In this document: piece by piece, positions 7,145 through 14,626 of the stretch
How the letters are laid out: each line of letters opens with the position of its first letter
How positions within the stretch are numbered: the stretch's first letter is position 1
Source of the DNA: JABDCI01 sp964475835
GTDB taxonomy: Bacteria; Verrucomicrobiota; Verrucomicrobiia; JABWAM01
DNA: 42,807 nt
Assembly (NCBI GenBank): GCA_964475835.1
Contig: CAYYYL010000024.1
Span: forward strand, 1 to 42,807
Reading direction: 5' to 3'
Made by a program: the position numbers and the translations under genes
The notes under the pieces: generated by a model
Database searches by the model: none
What the model was told of the DNA's origin: nothing
Seen by the model: the letters and a program-made list of their open reading frames with translations, nothing else

Positions 7145-9292
7145 ATGGGCGCACCATCATGCAGATTCCGGATTCAAAGTGCAATTCCATTGCAGCCCGG
7201 AAGCGGTCGGGTTATTTTCCCCTGCGTGCTTCGCCGCCTGTTACGTCCCGCCTTTTTGTTGGGGCTTGCCCCGGCACTGATCTTTGGCTGGCTCAGCCTG
7301 ACGCCATTTGGACAAACCCTGGAAAACCATGTGTTTGATGCATGGACGCGCGCGTCTGCGGATCCGTCAAAGTGGCCGGACGACATCGTGGTGGTGTTGA
7401 TTGATGATGCCAGCCTGGAATGGGCAGGTAAGCATTTTTCCTGGCGCTGGCCGTGGCCGCGCAGCGCCTATCCCCCGCTTCTTGCGGCATTCAAGAAGGC
7501 GGGGGCCCGGGATGTGATTTTAGATATCCTTTTCACGGAGCCGTCGGAGGCACGTCATCTAGTGGATGACGACCGATTTGCCGCGTGGCTATCCACCTCC
7601 GGAAATGTAAGCCTCGTGGCGCTGCAGCACGCGGACAAATCGGTTTCCGACCCCATTCCAGCCCTCAGGGATGCGGTGAAATCGCGGGTTGGGTTTGCCG
7701 ATGCGCTGCTCGACGCCGACGGGGTGATCCGACGCTATCCCGTACGGGATTTCTGGAAGCATACCGACCGACTTCCGCTCGGTCTCGTCGGGCTTCCCCC
7801 TCCTTCCCCCCATTCTGACCCGACGATGTTGCTGCGATGGCACGCGGCGTGTGAAGATCTTGATGAAAAGCACCGACTTTCGGCTGGAAAAATTTTATCG
7901 CGTTGGGAACCCCTCCTGGACGCAGCGCTTGCACATAAAAAAGAAGGCTTCGATGAATTCGACCCAGCCGACCTTTCGAAATTAATCGAAGAACTGCCGG
8001 ATGACCCGGAGCTTTCCCATTTACGGGGGAAAACCGTCTTCCTTGGGACCAGCGCGGCAGGGGCCTCCGACATCAAGAACACGCCCATCCGGGAGAATCA
8101 GCCCGGCGTTCTTGCCCATGCCACGGCGCGCGCCACCTGGCTCAGGCACGAGTCCTTGAATTCGATGGTTCACGGGCTGCGCCTCCTGTTGATTTTTGGG
8201 ATTTCGTTTGGCGTATCCGTATTCTGTGATTTCACTTCGAAGCTTCGTTGGCAGGCTTCCTCCACAGCGTTGATACTCGCCGCGGTTTTCGGCGCGAGCT
8301 GGCTCCTTTTTCGTCAGGGGGGATGGCTCCCCCCGTTGCTCGCGGCTGTTTCGGGAACGGTGTCATTCACGTGTGTGACCGCCTACCACTATTTCACAGA
8401 GGGACGGAAGCGCCGGGTGCTTCATCAACTTTTCAGTGATTTCGTTTCTGAAGACGTTCTCGACGAAATTCTGAGTTCCGACCAGGGCGTGGACCTTCAG
8501 GGGGAGGCCCGCGAAGGGACCATTCTTTTTTGCGATCTCGAGGGCTTTACTGCTCTCGGGGAGAAAATGGAACCTCACGAATTTTTCGAGGCGATCAACG
8601 GTTACCTTTCCGAGGCAAGTGCGGTTCTTCAGAAGCATGGGGCATACGTGGATAAATTCATCGGAGACGCCGTGATGGCGATCTTTGGTGCGCCCAAGGC
8701 GCAACCCAACCATGCCCGTCAGGCTTGCCTCGCCGCACTGGAGTTGCAGCGGATGATTCAGGACATGAGCGTACGCTACCAGGAGAAATACGACTGCTCC
8801 CTTTCCCTGCGGGTCGGCATCAACACCGGAAACATGCGGCTTGGTACGCTCGGTTCCGCGGGAAAGAAGAACTACACCGCCCTAGGGGACAATGTGAACC
8901 TTGCAAGCCGGCTGGAGGGCGCGAACAAGGCATATCACACCCGCATGATGCTGGGGCCGCTGACCTACGAACAGGCGAAGGAAAGCATTGAAGCGCGCCC
9001 GCTCGATCGATTGAAGGTGAAGGGGAAAACCAGGCCCGTGGAGGTTTATGAATTGCTGGGACCGAAGGGGGTTCTTACTCCGGAGCAGGGGGCCCTCCGA
9101 CAGCATTACCATCGCGGGCTTGAAGCTTATCGGAAACGCGAATGGGAGTCGGCGGGAAATTTTTTTGATGAAGCTTTGCGAATCCGGCCGGAGGATGGCC
9201 CGAGTCTGGTTTATCGCGAACGGTGTCTTTCCAACGCGAAAACCCCGCCTCCCGCGGATTGGGACGGTTCTTTTGCACTCGACACGAAATAG
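7145..9292 (+). CDS. CHASE2-domain class III adenylate cyclase with TPR-like tail
   Basis: The frame is open from TTG 7118. ATG 7145 and GTG 7226 are other starts, and the first predicted membrane helix follows GTG 7226. Numbering from TTG 7118, a CHASE2 sensor domain (about 65-345) lies outside the membrane, followed by two or three helices (about 352-425) and a class III cyclase domain (about 465-630). Catalytic residues are intact: metal aspartates Asp473 (FCDLEGFT) and Asp517 (FIGDAVM), a purine-selecting Lys513, and Asn594/Arg598 in NVNLASR. A short TPR-like helix pair (about 640-690) closes the protein. It should make cAMP in response to an extracytoplasmic cue. Its stop overlaps the AGGAG upstream of the SH3 gene. 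Confidence 0.85.
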   Translation: MGAPSCRFRIQSAIPLQPGSGRVIFPCVLRRLLRPAFLLGLAPALIFGWLSLTPFGQTLENHVFDAWTRASADPSKWPDDIVVVLIDDASLEWAGKHFSWRWPWPRSAYPPLLAAFKKAGARDVILDILFTEPSEARHLVDDDRFAAWLSTSGNVSLVALQHADKSVSDPIPALRDAVKSRVGFADALLDADGVIRRYPVRDFWKHTDRLPLGLVGLPPPSPHSDPTMLLRWHAACEDLDEKHRLSAGKILSRWEPLLDAALAHKKEGFDEFDPADLSKLIEELPDDPELSHLRGKTVFLGTSAAGASDIKNTPIRENQPGVLAHATARATWLRHESLNSMVHGLRLLLIFGISFGVSVFCDFTSKLRWQASSTALILAAVFGASWLLFRQGGWLPPLLAAVSGTVSFTCVTAYHYFTEGRKRRVLHQLFSDFVSEDVLDEILSSDQGVDLQGEAREGTILFCDLEGFTALGEKMEPHEFFEAINGYLSEASAVLQKHGAYVDKFIGDAVMAIFGAPKAQPNHARQACLAALELQRMIQDMSVRYQEKYDCSLSLRVGINTGNMRLGTLGSAGKKNYTALGDNVNLASRLEGANKAYHTRMMLGPLTYEQAKESIEARPLDRLKVKGKTRPVEVYELLGPKGVLTPEQGALRQHYHRGLEAYRKREWESAGNFFDEALRIRPEDGPSLVYRERCLSNAKTPPPADWDGSFALDTK

Positions 9293-9308
9293 GAGCTGCT
9301 GCTACCTC

Positions 9309-9839
9309 ATGCCCATGAATCGAATCCCCGGTCCCATGCAACAACGGATCCTTGCTGGAGTTATTCTCTTCGTCTCGGTCGCGTTCGCCTGGAGTGGATT
9401 CTCCAAATCCCGCGACGGAGAGGAGAGCACGGTCTACTCCAAGATTCAGAATCTCGAACTGCTGGAAACGCCAAATCCCGAGGCCAAAGCCGTGGGGAAA
9501 GCGAAGTGGAACGAACCTCTTTCCGTCGAGGAGCAAAAGGGCCGTTGGATGAAGGTTTCCGGGAAAAATGGCGACGGATGGGTTTATTGCGGTGCTGTGT
9601 CGCGGAGGGAGCTGGAGGGGGAAAATAAAAATGACATGTCCAGTGGAGGTGGCGTGACCGCTGCGGCGGCAAGTCGAGGTCTGACGGGTACTGCGGAGGA
9701 ATATGCGGATCGGCACGACAGCGGGGAGGTTGCCAAGCAGGTGACCTGGGCGGAGAAACTTAGCGCGGGAATTTCGAAGGAAGAGGCCAGGGCCTACCTG
9801 AAGGAACACAAACTCGGTGAATTTGCGGGGGGGAAATGA
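9309..9839 (+). CDS. Membrane-anchored SH3-domain protein
   Basis: Although the frame is open upstream, ATG 9309, or ATG 9336 just before the hydrophobic segment QQRILAGVILFVSVAFAWSG, fits a single N-terminal membrane anchor or signal. The next 65 or so residues form a bacterial SH3-like fold (VYSKIQNLELLETPNPEAKAVG, LSVEEQKGRWMKVSG, DGWVYCGAVS). Such domains often bind cell-wall peptides or other proteins. The C-terminal tail is Ala/Gly/Glu-rich and without a recognised domain. The gene lies 17 bases after the cyclase, and its stop overlaps the start of the M48 peptidase gene in an ATGA arrangement, so translation is probably coupled. Confidence 0.65.
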   Translation: MPMNRIPGPMQQRILAGVILFVSVAFAWSGFSKSRDGEESTVYSKIQNLELLETPNPEAKAVGKAKWNEPLSVEEQKGRWMKVSGKNGDGWVYCGAVSRRELEGENKNDMSSGGGVTAAAASRGLTGTAEEYADRHDSGEVAKQVTWAEKLSAGISKEEARAYLKEHKLGEFAGGK

Positions 9840-10684
9840 TGAAAGGGAGGCAGAAGTTTGGAGTCGGGAGTCTGAATGACAGCCGAATTCTTTTCCTTGT
9901 GGCCGTATGGGGAATAATGATGGGTGCCGCGTATGGCCAGTTCGGATTGCCGATCGACAAGCTTTTCCAGGGCGATAAGGAGAAGAAGGAATCCGGCGGC
10001 GGGCCCAACATTCAGAACGTCGGAGGTATCTCGCTTAAAGAAGAGCTGGATATTGGTGGTTCCCTGGCCATCGAAATCGCGGCAAAACAGGGTGGGGTTT
10101 TGAAAAACGAAGCGCTCACCCGGCGTGTCGCGCTGATCGGCAAGGCTTTGGTACTCTATTCCACACGCCCGCAGCTTCCCTGGACATTCATGGTATTGAA
10201 TAATTCGAATGTGAACGCGTTTTCCTGTCCCGGAGGGTATGTGTTTGTGACGAAAGGCCTTCTCGATACGTGCACCAGCGATGCACAGATCGCGGGAGTT
10301 CTCGCGCACGAGATTTGCCACGTCACCGGTCGGCATGCGCTGAAAATTGTCGCAGGTAAGGAGACGGCGGGCCTGGGAGGGGAAGCCTTGGGGATCATTG
10401 GTTCCCTTGCAGGAGCACCGGATATTCCTGGTCTTGATAGCATGATTGGAGGGCTGGGGAAAACGATCATCGACAAAGGCTATGGACCTGGCCGCGAAGC
10501 CGAGGCGGACAAAGGGGGAACCCAGCTTCTCTATGATACCGGATTTCCTCCCCCTACGTTGCGGGATTACCTCGCCAAATTAAAGACGGAGCAAGAGACC
10601 TTTCCCACCCATCCTTCCACAGAAAAACGGGTCCAGATCATCAACGAATACATGGAGGAAAACGGTCTGGTTTCGGGGAATTGA
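9836..10684 (+). CDS. M48-family metallopeptidase
   Basis: The 282-residue protein begins with an N-terminal hydrophobic export segment (about 18-35). It has the zinc-protease motif HEICH at residues 158-162 and the downstream glutamate ligand in GREAEADKGG. This matches M48 peptidases of the BepA/LoiP type, which act on misfolded outer-membrane proteins in the periplasm. The ATG overlaps the stop of the SH3 gene by 4 bases. The stop codon lies inside the TTGACA box of the downstream leu promoter. Confidence 0.85.
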   Translation: MMKGRQKFGVGSLNDSRILFLVAVWGIMMGAAYGQFGLPIDKLFQGDKEKKESGGGPNIQNVGGISLKEELDIGGSLAIEIAAKQGGVLKNEALTRRVALIGKALVLYSTRPQLPWTFMVLNNSNVNAFSCPGGYVFVTKGLLDTCTSDAQIAGVLAHEICHVTGRHALKIVAGKETAGLGGEALGIIGSLAGAPDIPGLDSMIGGLGKTIIDKGYGPGREAEADKGGTQLLYDTGFPPPTLRDYLAKLKTEQETFPTHPSTEKRVQIINEYMEENGLVSGN

Positions 10685-10709
10685 CAAAGCAGGAAACCTG
10701 TTTTAAAGT
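10681..10709 (+). promoter_or_regulatory. Sigma-70 type promoter of the leu leader
   Basis: A perfect TTGACA at 10681-10686 and TAAAGT at 10704-10709 are spaced by 17 bases. The predicted transcript start, about 7 bases further on, falls at or just before the leader-peptide ATG at 10719. The leader mRNA would then have almost no 5' untranslated region. Confidence 0.7.
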
Positions 10710-10718
10710 GCTCAGACG

Positions 10719-10787
10719 ATGACATTGCTTCTCAACCTTCTCGCGCTGCGACTTTTGGCCCTGCCCTTGCGGGACCAGAAGGGTTGA
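10719..10787 (+). CDS. Leucine-rich leader peptide of the leuA attenuator
   Basis: This is a 22-codon open frame, too short for routine gene calling. It encodes a peptide beginning MTLLLNLLALRLLALPL, with 10 leucines in 22 residues drawn from CTT, CTC, CTG and TTG codons. It lies between a strong promoter and a terminator upstream of leuA. In classical attenuation, ribosome stalling at Leu codons when charged tRNA-Leu is scarce prevents termination. No Shine-Dalgarno precedes the ATG, which is probably read as a leaderless or near-leaderless start. Confidence 0.85.
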   Translation: MTLLLNLLALRLLALPLRDQKG

Positions 10788-10849
10788 GTTTCATTGTCAA
10801 ATCATTGAATCTTAAACCCACTGGCCTCCCGAAGGCCGGTGGGTTTTTT
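10752..10849 (+). promoter_or_regulatory. Transcription attenuator with competing hairpins controlling leuA
   Basis: Segment 1 (10752-10761) pairs with 10771-10781. Segment 2 (10775-10785) can instead pair with segment 3 (10815-10824), with ccag against ctgg and gggtt against aaccc. Segment 3 also forms the terminator stem with 10834-10843. The pairings are mutually exclusive. Segment 1 covers Leu codons at 10752 and 10755, and segment 2 runs up to the leader stop codon at 10785-10787. A ribosome stalled on Leu codons would free segment 2 to block the terminator, while one reaching the stop would cover segment 2 and allow termination. Confidence 0.8.
10814..10849 (+). terminator. Rho-independent terminator of the leu attenuator
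   Basis: The stem cccactggcc (10817-10826) pairs fully with ggccggtggg (10834-10843) across a 7-base loop. It can be extended by A-T pairs and is followed by six T residues. Confidence 0.9.
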
Positions 10850-10901
10850 ATTTTCCCATTTTTCAGATTCCCGAAATACGGAAGAGAAACAGATGCAGAG
10901 T

Positions 10902-11034
10902 AACCGCAGATTCACACAGATGAACGCAGATTTTGCTTCAAGTCCGCATGCGGACTTGAAGCGTCTGATCAAGAACGTGACAAATTTGTACATCATGAAT
11001 CTGCGTTCATCTGCGAAAATCTGTGGTTTCTTCT
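10902..11034. repeat. Family R inverted-repeat element, copy 2, between attenuator and leuA
   Basis: The left arm starts aaccgcagattcacacaga, and the right arm ends with the complementary aaaatctgtggtttc. The central hairpin is cttcaagtccgc paired with gcggacttgaag. The element lengthens the leuA 5' region by about 130 bases, between the terminator and the leuA start. Interval 10685-11051 therefore holds promoter, leader, attenuator and this element. Confidence 0.75.
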
Positions 11035-11051
11035 GAACAACTCATCATTTT

Positions 11052-12587
11052 ATGAACAACCAAGTACGCATCTTTGACACGACGCTGCGCGACGGCGAGC
11101 AATGCCCCGGCGCTTCCATGAACCTGCGCGAAAAACTGGAAGTCGCCCGTCAACTCGCCCGGTTGCGTGTTGACGTCATCGAGGCAGGTTTTCCGGTCAT
11201 CAGTGACGGCGATTTTGAGGCGGTCAAAACCATCGCCTCTCAAATCCGAGGGTCGATCATTGCGGGTCTGGCCCGTTGTGTGGCCAAGGATATTGATGCC
11301 GCCGGTGCAGCGGTGAAGGCGGCGGGTAAAAAGGGCCGGATTCACGTGTTTCTGGGCACTTCGAAAATCCACCGGGAGTTTAAGTTCGGCAAGGCGCAGG
11401 AGGAGATTCTGCGCCTCGCGGTCGAGGGAGTGAAGCGCGCCCGCAAATATGTGAAGGACGTGGAGTTTTCGCCCGAGGACGCCTCCCGTACGGAATTGGA
11501 TTTTCTGGTGAAAATTGTCGAGGCTGCGATCGCAGCCGGCGCCACGACGATCAACATGCCGGATACGGTGGGATACGCCACGCCCGAGCAGTACGGACAT
11601 ATGTTCGGCTACGTCATCGCGAATGCCAAGGGAGCGGAGAATGTGATTTTTAGTGCGCATTGCCACAACGATCTGGGCATGGCGGTAGCGAACTCACTGG
11701 CCGCGGTGCAGAATGGTGCGCGGCAGATCGAGGGAACGATCAATGGCATTGGTGAACGCGCCGGGAACGCCGCTCTCGAGGAGGCGATCATGGCGTTGCA
11801 CACACGCCGGGACTACTACGAGGGGCTGGAGATGGGTATCAAGCTGAACGAGATCGTCAAGACCTCGCGTCTGGTGTCGCGCATGTGCGGTTTTTTGGTG
11901 CAGCGCAACAAGGCGGTGGTCGGCGAAAATGCCTTCGCCCATAGCGCCGGCATTCATCAGGACGGCATTCTGAAGAAGCGCGAGACGTACGAGATCATGG
12001 ACCCGCAGGAGATCGGCTGGGGGGTTACGGAGTTGCCCCTGACGAAGCACAGTGGACGCCACGCCCTGGCGATTCGTTTGAAGCACATGGGTTTCACGCT
12101 GTCCGAAAAGGAGATGGACTCGGTTTTCGCCAAATTCAAAACGATCGGGGACAAGAAGAAGTTCATTTACGATGATGATCTGGCGGCGCTGGTGGATGAT
12201 CGGATCTCTGAGGTGCGCGAGGTGTGGAGCCTGGACTATCTGTCGGTTTCATCCGGAAATCAGACGGTTCCCACGGCCACCGTGCGCCTGAAGCATGCCT
12301 CCGGCAAGAAGAGTGGAGGAGAGACCAGGCAGGACGCGAACACGGGGGATGGTCCTGTGGATGCCACGCTGAAGACCATTGACCGCATCACGGGCAAAAG
12401 GGGCAAATTACTGGAATATCACATCCGTGCGGTGACGCAGGGCAAGGACGCCATTGGGGAGGTGACCGTGAAGGTGGATTTTGGCGGGAAGGAAGCTGTG
12501 ACGGGTAAAGCATCAACCACGGACGTCATTGAAGCCAGTGCGCGCGCCTATCTGAATGCCGTAAACCGCGTGCTCGCGAAGGAATGA
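11052..12587 (+). CDS. leuA: 2-isopropylmalate synthase
   Basis: The 511-residue enzyme condenses acetyl-CoA with 2-oxoisovalerate, the first committed step of leucine biosynthesis. The N-terminal TIM barrel begins FDTTLRDGEQCPG, has the metal-binding HCHND motif (SAHCHNDLGMA) and the GIGERAGN loop. The C-terminal part, with a linker near residues 380-430, matches the LeuA allosteric domain that senses leucine. The length is typical for full-length LeuA. The gene lies downstream of a leucine attenuator, so control by leucine supply is expected at both transcription and enzyme level. No Shine-Dalgarno is visible before the ATG. Citramalate or homocitrate synthases are relatives, but the attenuator supports leucine synthesis. 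Confidence 0.9.
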   Translation: MNNQVRIFDTTLRDGEQCPGASMNLREKLEVARQLARLRVDVIEAGFPVISDGDFEAVKTIASQIRGSIIAGLARCVAKDIDAAGAAVKAAGKKGRIHVFLGTSKIHREFKFGKAQEEILRLAVEGVKRARKYVKDVEFSPEDASRTELDFLVKIVEAAIAAGATTINMPDTVGYATPEQYGHMFGYVIANAKGAENVIFSAHCHNDLGMAVANSLAAVQNGARQIEGTINGIGERAGNAALEEAIMALHTRRDYYEGLEMGIKLNEIVKTSRLVSRMCGFLVQRNKAVVGENAFAHSAGIHQDGILKKRETYEIMDPQEIGWGVTELPLTKHSGRHALAIRLKHMGFTLSEKEMDSVFAKFKTIGDKKKFIYDDDLAALVDDRISEVREVWSLDYLSVSSGNQTVPTATVRLKHASGKKSGGETRQDANTGDGPVDATLKTIDRITGKRGKLLEYHIRAVTQGKDAIGEVTVKVDFGGKEAVTGKASTTDVIEASARAYLNAVNRVLAKE

Positions 12588-12599
12588 AGAGCAGATCGG

Positions 12600-12726
12600 A
12601 GAAACCACAGATTAACGCAGATTGTCGCAGATTTTTGCTGATGCAGTATTGCTGCATCAGCAAAATTGTACATGCATCTGAATTCTGAAATCTGTGTGAA
12701 TCTGCGAAAATCTGTGGTTCCTTCTG
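12600..12726. repeat. Family R inverted-repeat element, copy 3
   Basis: The left arm is aaaccacagattaacgcaga and the right arm ends gaaaatctgtggttcc. The central hairpin is ttgctgatgcag paired with ctgcatcagcaa. It lies between the convergent 3' ends of leuA and purQ. Confidence 0.75.
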
Positions 12727-12768
12727 AGTTCTGAAGTCCAACAACTGACGACTGAAAACCGACGACTT

Positions 12769-13476
12769 TTACGCAGGTACGAGCTTTCGTTCGAGTGAGG
12801 CGAGGATCGATTCGAAAATCACACGTCCGTCCTCCGAGCCGAGCATGGATTCGCTTGCGCGTTCGGGGTGGGGCATCATGCCGAGCACGTTGCCGGCTTT
12901 GTTCGTGATGCCCGCGATGTTTTCGAGGGATCCGTTGGGGTTGGCGTCCTCGGTGACCGCGCCTTTTTCGTCGCAATAGCGGAAGGCGACCTGATGGTTG
13001 CGCTTCAATTCTTCAAGTGTCTTTGCTTCGGCGAAATAGTTGCCTTCGCCGTGGGCGATGGGAATGCGCAACACCTGGCCCTTTTGAGCCTTGCAGGTGA
13101 ATGGGGAATCGGTTTTCTCCACGCGTAAATGGACGGTTTCACAACGAAACCGGAGTGAGCGGTTGCGTTGCATGGCGCCGGGAAGGAGTCCCGCTTCGAG
13201 TAGAATCTGAAATCCGTTGCAGATGCCGAGGACGAGTCCGCCCTCCGCGGCGAATTGTTTCACGGCGCCCATCACGGGAGAAAAACGGGCGATGGCGCCG
13301 CAGCGAAGGTAGTCCCCATAGGAGAATCCACCGGGAACAATCACGCAGTCCGCGCCCTGCAAATCCGTCTCCTTGTGCCAGAGATAGACGGCTTCGTGAC
13401 CCAGCACGTTGCGGATGACGTGGATGCAGTCCTGATCGCAGTTGGAACCGGGGAATTGGAGGATGCCGAAACGCAT
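12769..13476 (-). CDS. purQ: Phosphoribosylformylglycinamidine synthase subunit PurQ
   Basis: The 235-residue class I glutamine amidotransferase supplies ammonia to FGAM synthase in step 4 of purine synthesis. The start MRFGILQFPGSNCDQD is typical of PurQ. The oxyanion region VPGGFSYGDYLRCG, the nucleophile Cys86 in GICNGFQ, and the His-Glu pair in MMPHPERA are all present. It begins one base after the purS stop codon, so the two form a purSQ operon. The partner purL is not in this window. Confidence 0.93.
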   Translation of the reverse strand: MRFGILQFPGSNCDQDCIHVIRNVLGHEAVYLWHKETDLQGADCVIVPGGFSYGDYLRCGAIARFSPVMGAVKQFAAEGGLVLGICNGFQILLEAGLLPGAMQRNRSLRFRCETVHLRVEKTDSPFTCKAQKGQVLRIPIAHGEGNYFAEAKTLEELKRNHQVAFRYCDEKGAVTEDANPNGSLENIAGITNKAGNVLGMMPHPERASESMLGSEDGRVIFESILASLERKLVPA

Positions 13477-13477
13477 G

Positions 13478-13720
13478 TTATTTTTCCAGTTCCAGTTTGT
13501 AGTCCTCGATCACGGGATTCGAAAGCAGGTCCTTGCAGATGGTATCGAGCTTGGTGCGGGTGAGCTCCACGTTTTCACCGGAGATCTCGAGTTCGATGTA
13601 TTTGCCGACGCGGGCTTCACTAACGCATTCCATGCCAAGATGCTGGATGGCGGTGGCGACGGCCTTTCCCTGGGGATCCAGGACGGTTTTTTTTGGGGTC
13701 ACAAGGATGCGAGCTTTCAC
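13478..13720 (-). CDS. purS: Phosphoribosylformylglycinamidine synthase subunit PurS
   Basis: This small subunit of about 80 residues bridges PurQ and small-type PurL and helps ammonia transfer. The sequence KARILVTPKKTVLDPQGKAV followed by ARVGKYIELEI and the C-terminal NPVIEDYKLELE is typical of PurS. The frame opens at a TTG further upstream, but GTG 13720 gives the family's usual N-terminus and length. The stop codon is one base before purQ. Confidence 0.9.
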   Translation of the reverse strand: MKARILVTPKKTVLDPQGKAVATAIQHLGMECVSEARVGKYIELEISGENVELTRTKLDTICKDLLSNPVIEDYKLELEK

Positions 13721-13804
13721 AGGAAGAAAGTTACAAGTAGCAGGTAGCAAGTAGCAAGTTCCAACTCATCGTTCGGGTGTGGGTCAAGGAACTGCATCGG
13801 GAAG

Positions 13805-13921
13805 AACCGCAGATTCACACAGATGGATTCGCTCATGATAGGTTGCGGATGCCGCGTTGCGGCATCCGCAATGCCCGTTTCTGGAATCTGTGCCAATCTG
13901 CGTGAATCTGCGGTTCCTTCC
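13805..13921. repeat. Family R inverted-repeat element, copy 4
   Basis: The left arm is aaccgcagattcacacaga and the right arm ends cgtgaatctgcggttcc. The central hairpin is ttgcggatgccgc paired with gcggcatccgcaa. It lies between purS and the receiver gene. Confidence 0.75.
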
Positions 13922-13948
13922 GAACTCCAAAAGACTTGTGACTTGCTA

Positions 13949-14329
13949 CTACTTCAGCAGTCTTTTGACGGCCACAACCATGTTTTCAAGGTCGGTCTCC
14001 TTGCTCACGTAGCCGGAGGCGCCGTTCGTCAACGCCTGCTGCATCATCTCCTCATCGTAGCCGGAGCCGGTGAGCATCACCACCGGGATGTCAGGATAGA
14101 GTTTCTTAAACTTGGCGAGGAACTCCAGGCCGTTCTGATCGGGAAGCTTGATGTCGAGCAGCATCACATGGGCGGCCTGGGCTTGCATTACCTCAAGCGC
14201 TTGTTTGGTGTCCGGAGCGGTGACGGTTTCGAACCCCTCATTCTGAAGGAATTCCGAAGTGACATCCAAAATCAAGGGGTCATCGTCGACGACCAGCACG
14301 CGTTTCTTGTTTGATTTCAAAAGGCTCAT
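13949..14329 (-). CDS. Stand-alone response-regulator receiver protein
   Basis: A 126-residue CheY-like receiver with no output domain. The acidic pocket Asp15-Asp16 (VLVVDDDP), phospho-acceptor Asp59 (MLLDIKLPD), Thr87 (VMLTGSG) and Lys110 (GYVSK) are all in place. It should be phosphorylated by a histidine kinase encoded elsewhere and act by protein-protein contact. The frame is open to 14371, but ATG 14329 follows AAGGAA at a good distance, one of the better ribosome sites in the window. No kinase gene is adjacent. Confidence 0.85.
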   Translation of the reverse strand: MSLLKSNKKRVLVVDDDPLILDVTSEFLQNEGFETVTAPDTKQALEVMQAQAAHVMLLDIKLPDQNGLEFLAKFKKLYPDIPVVMLTGSGYDEEMMQQALTNGASGYVSKETDLENMVVAVKRLLK

Positions 14330-14626
14330 GGAAAGTTCCTTGAAATTAAGAGGCTCTTCCGGGTTGTGCAAGCCAATAGGGATTGGGAGGAATCGGAATG
14401 TGGCCGCCTGGAAATCCTTTTGCTTATTGGAAAGGGTTTGAATGCCTGGTTAAAAATGAAGGGCGGTTGGGTCGTGGCCTCAACCCTCGATGGTCCGCGA
14501 GGGCCCCTCCTCTGGGCAGTTTCGACTCCTTCAATTTCCCAATGGCCCACGGGTCCATATTCTCTCCAACCCCTTGCACATTAAAGGGTTGACAGTTGTA
14601 TTGACTTTTTGAAATCATGATCATGT

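Noticed and set aside
10902..13921. Repeats at about 10.9, 12.6 and 13.8 kb as a CRISPR-like array
   Set aside because: The repeats are long inverted elements separated by genes, not short direct repeats with spacers, and no cas gene is present.
14589..14626. TTGACA followed by TTGACT as a promoter for squalene-hopene cyclase
   Set aside because: No acceptable -10 box lies 16-18 bases after either -35-like string, so the call is not supported.
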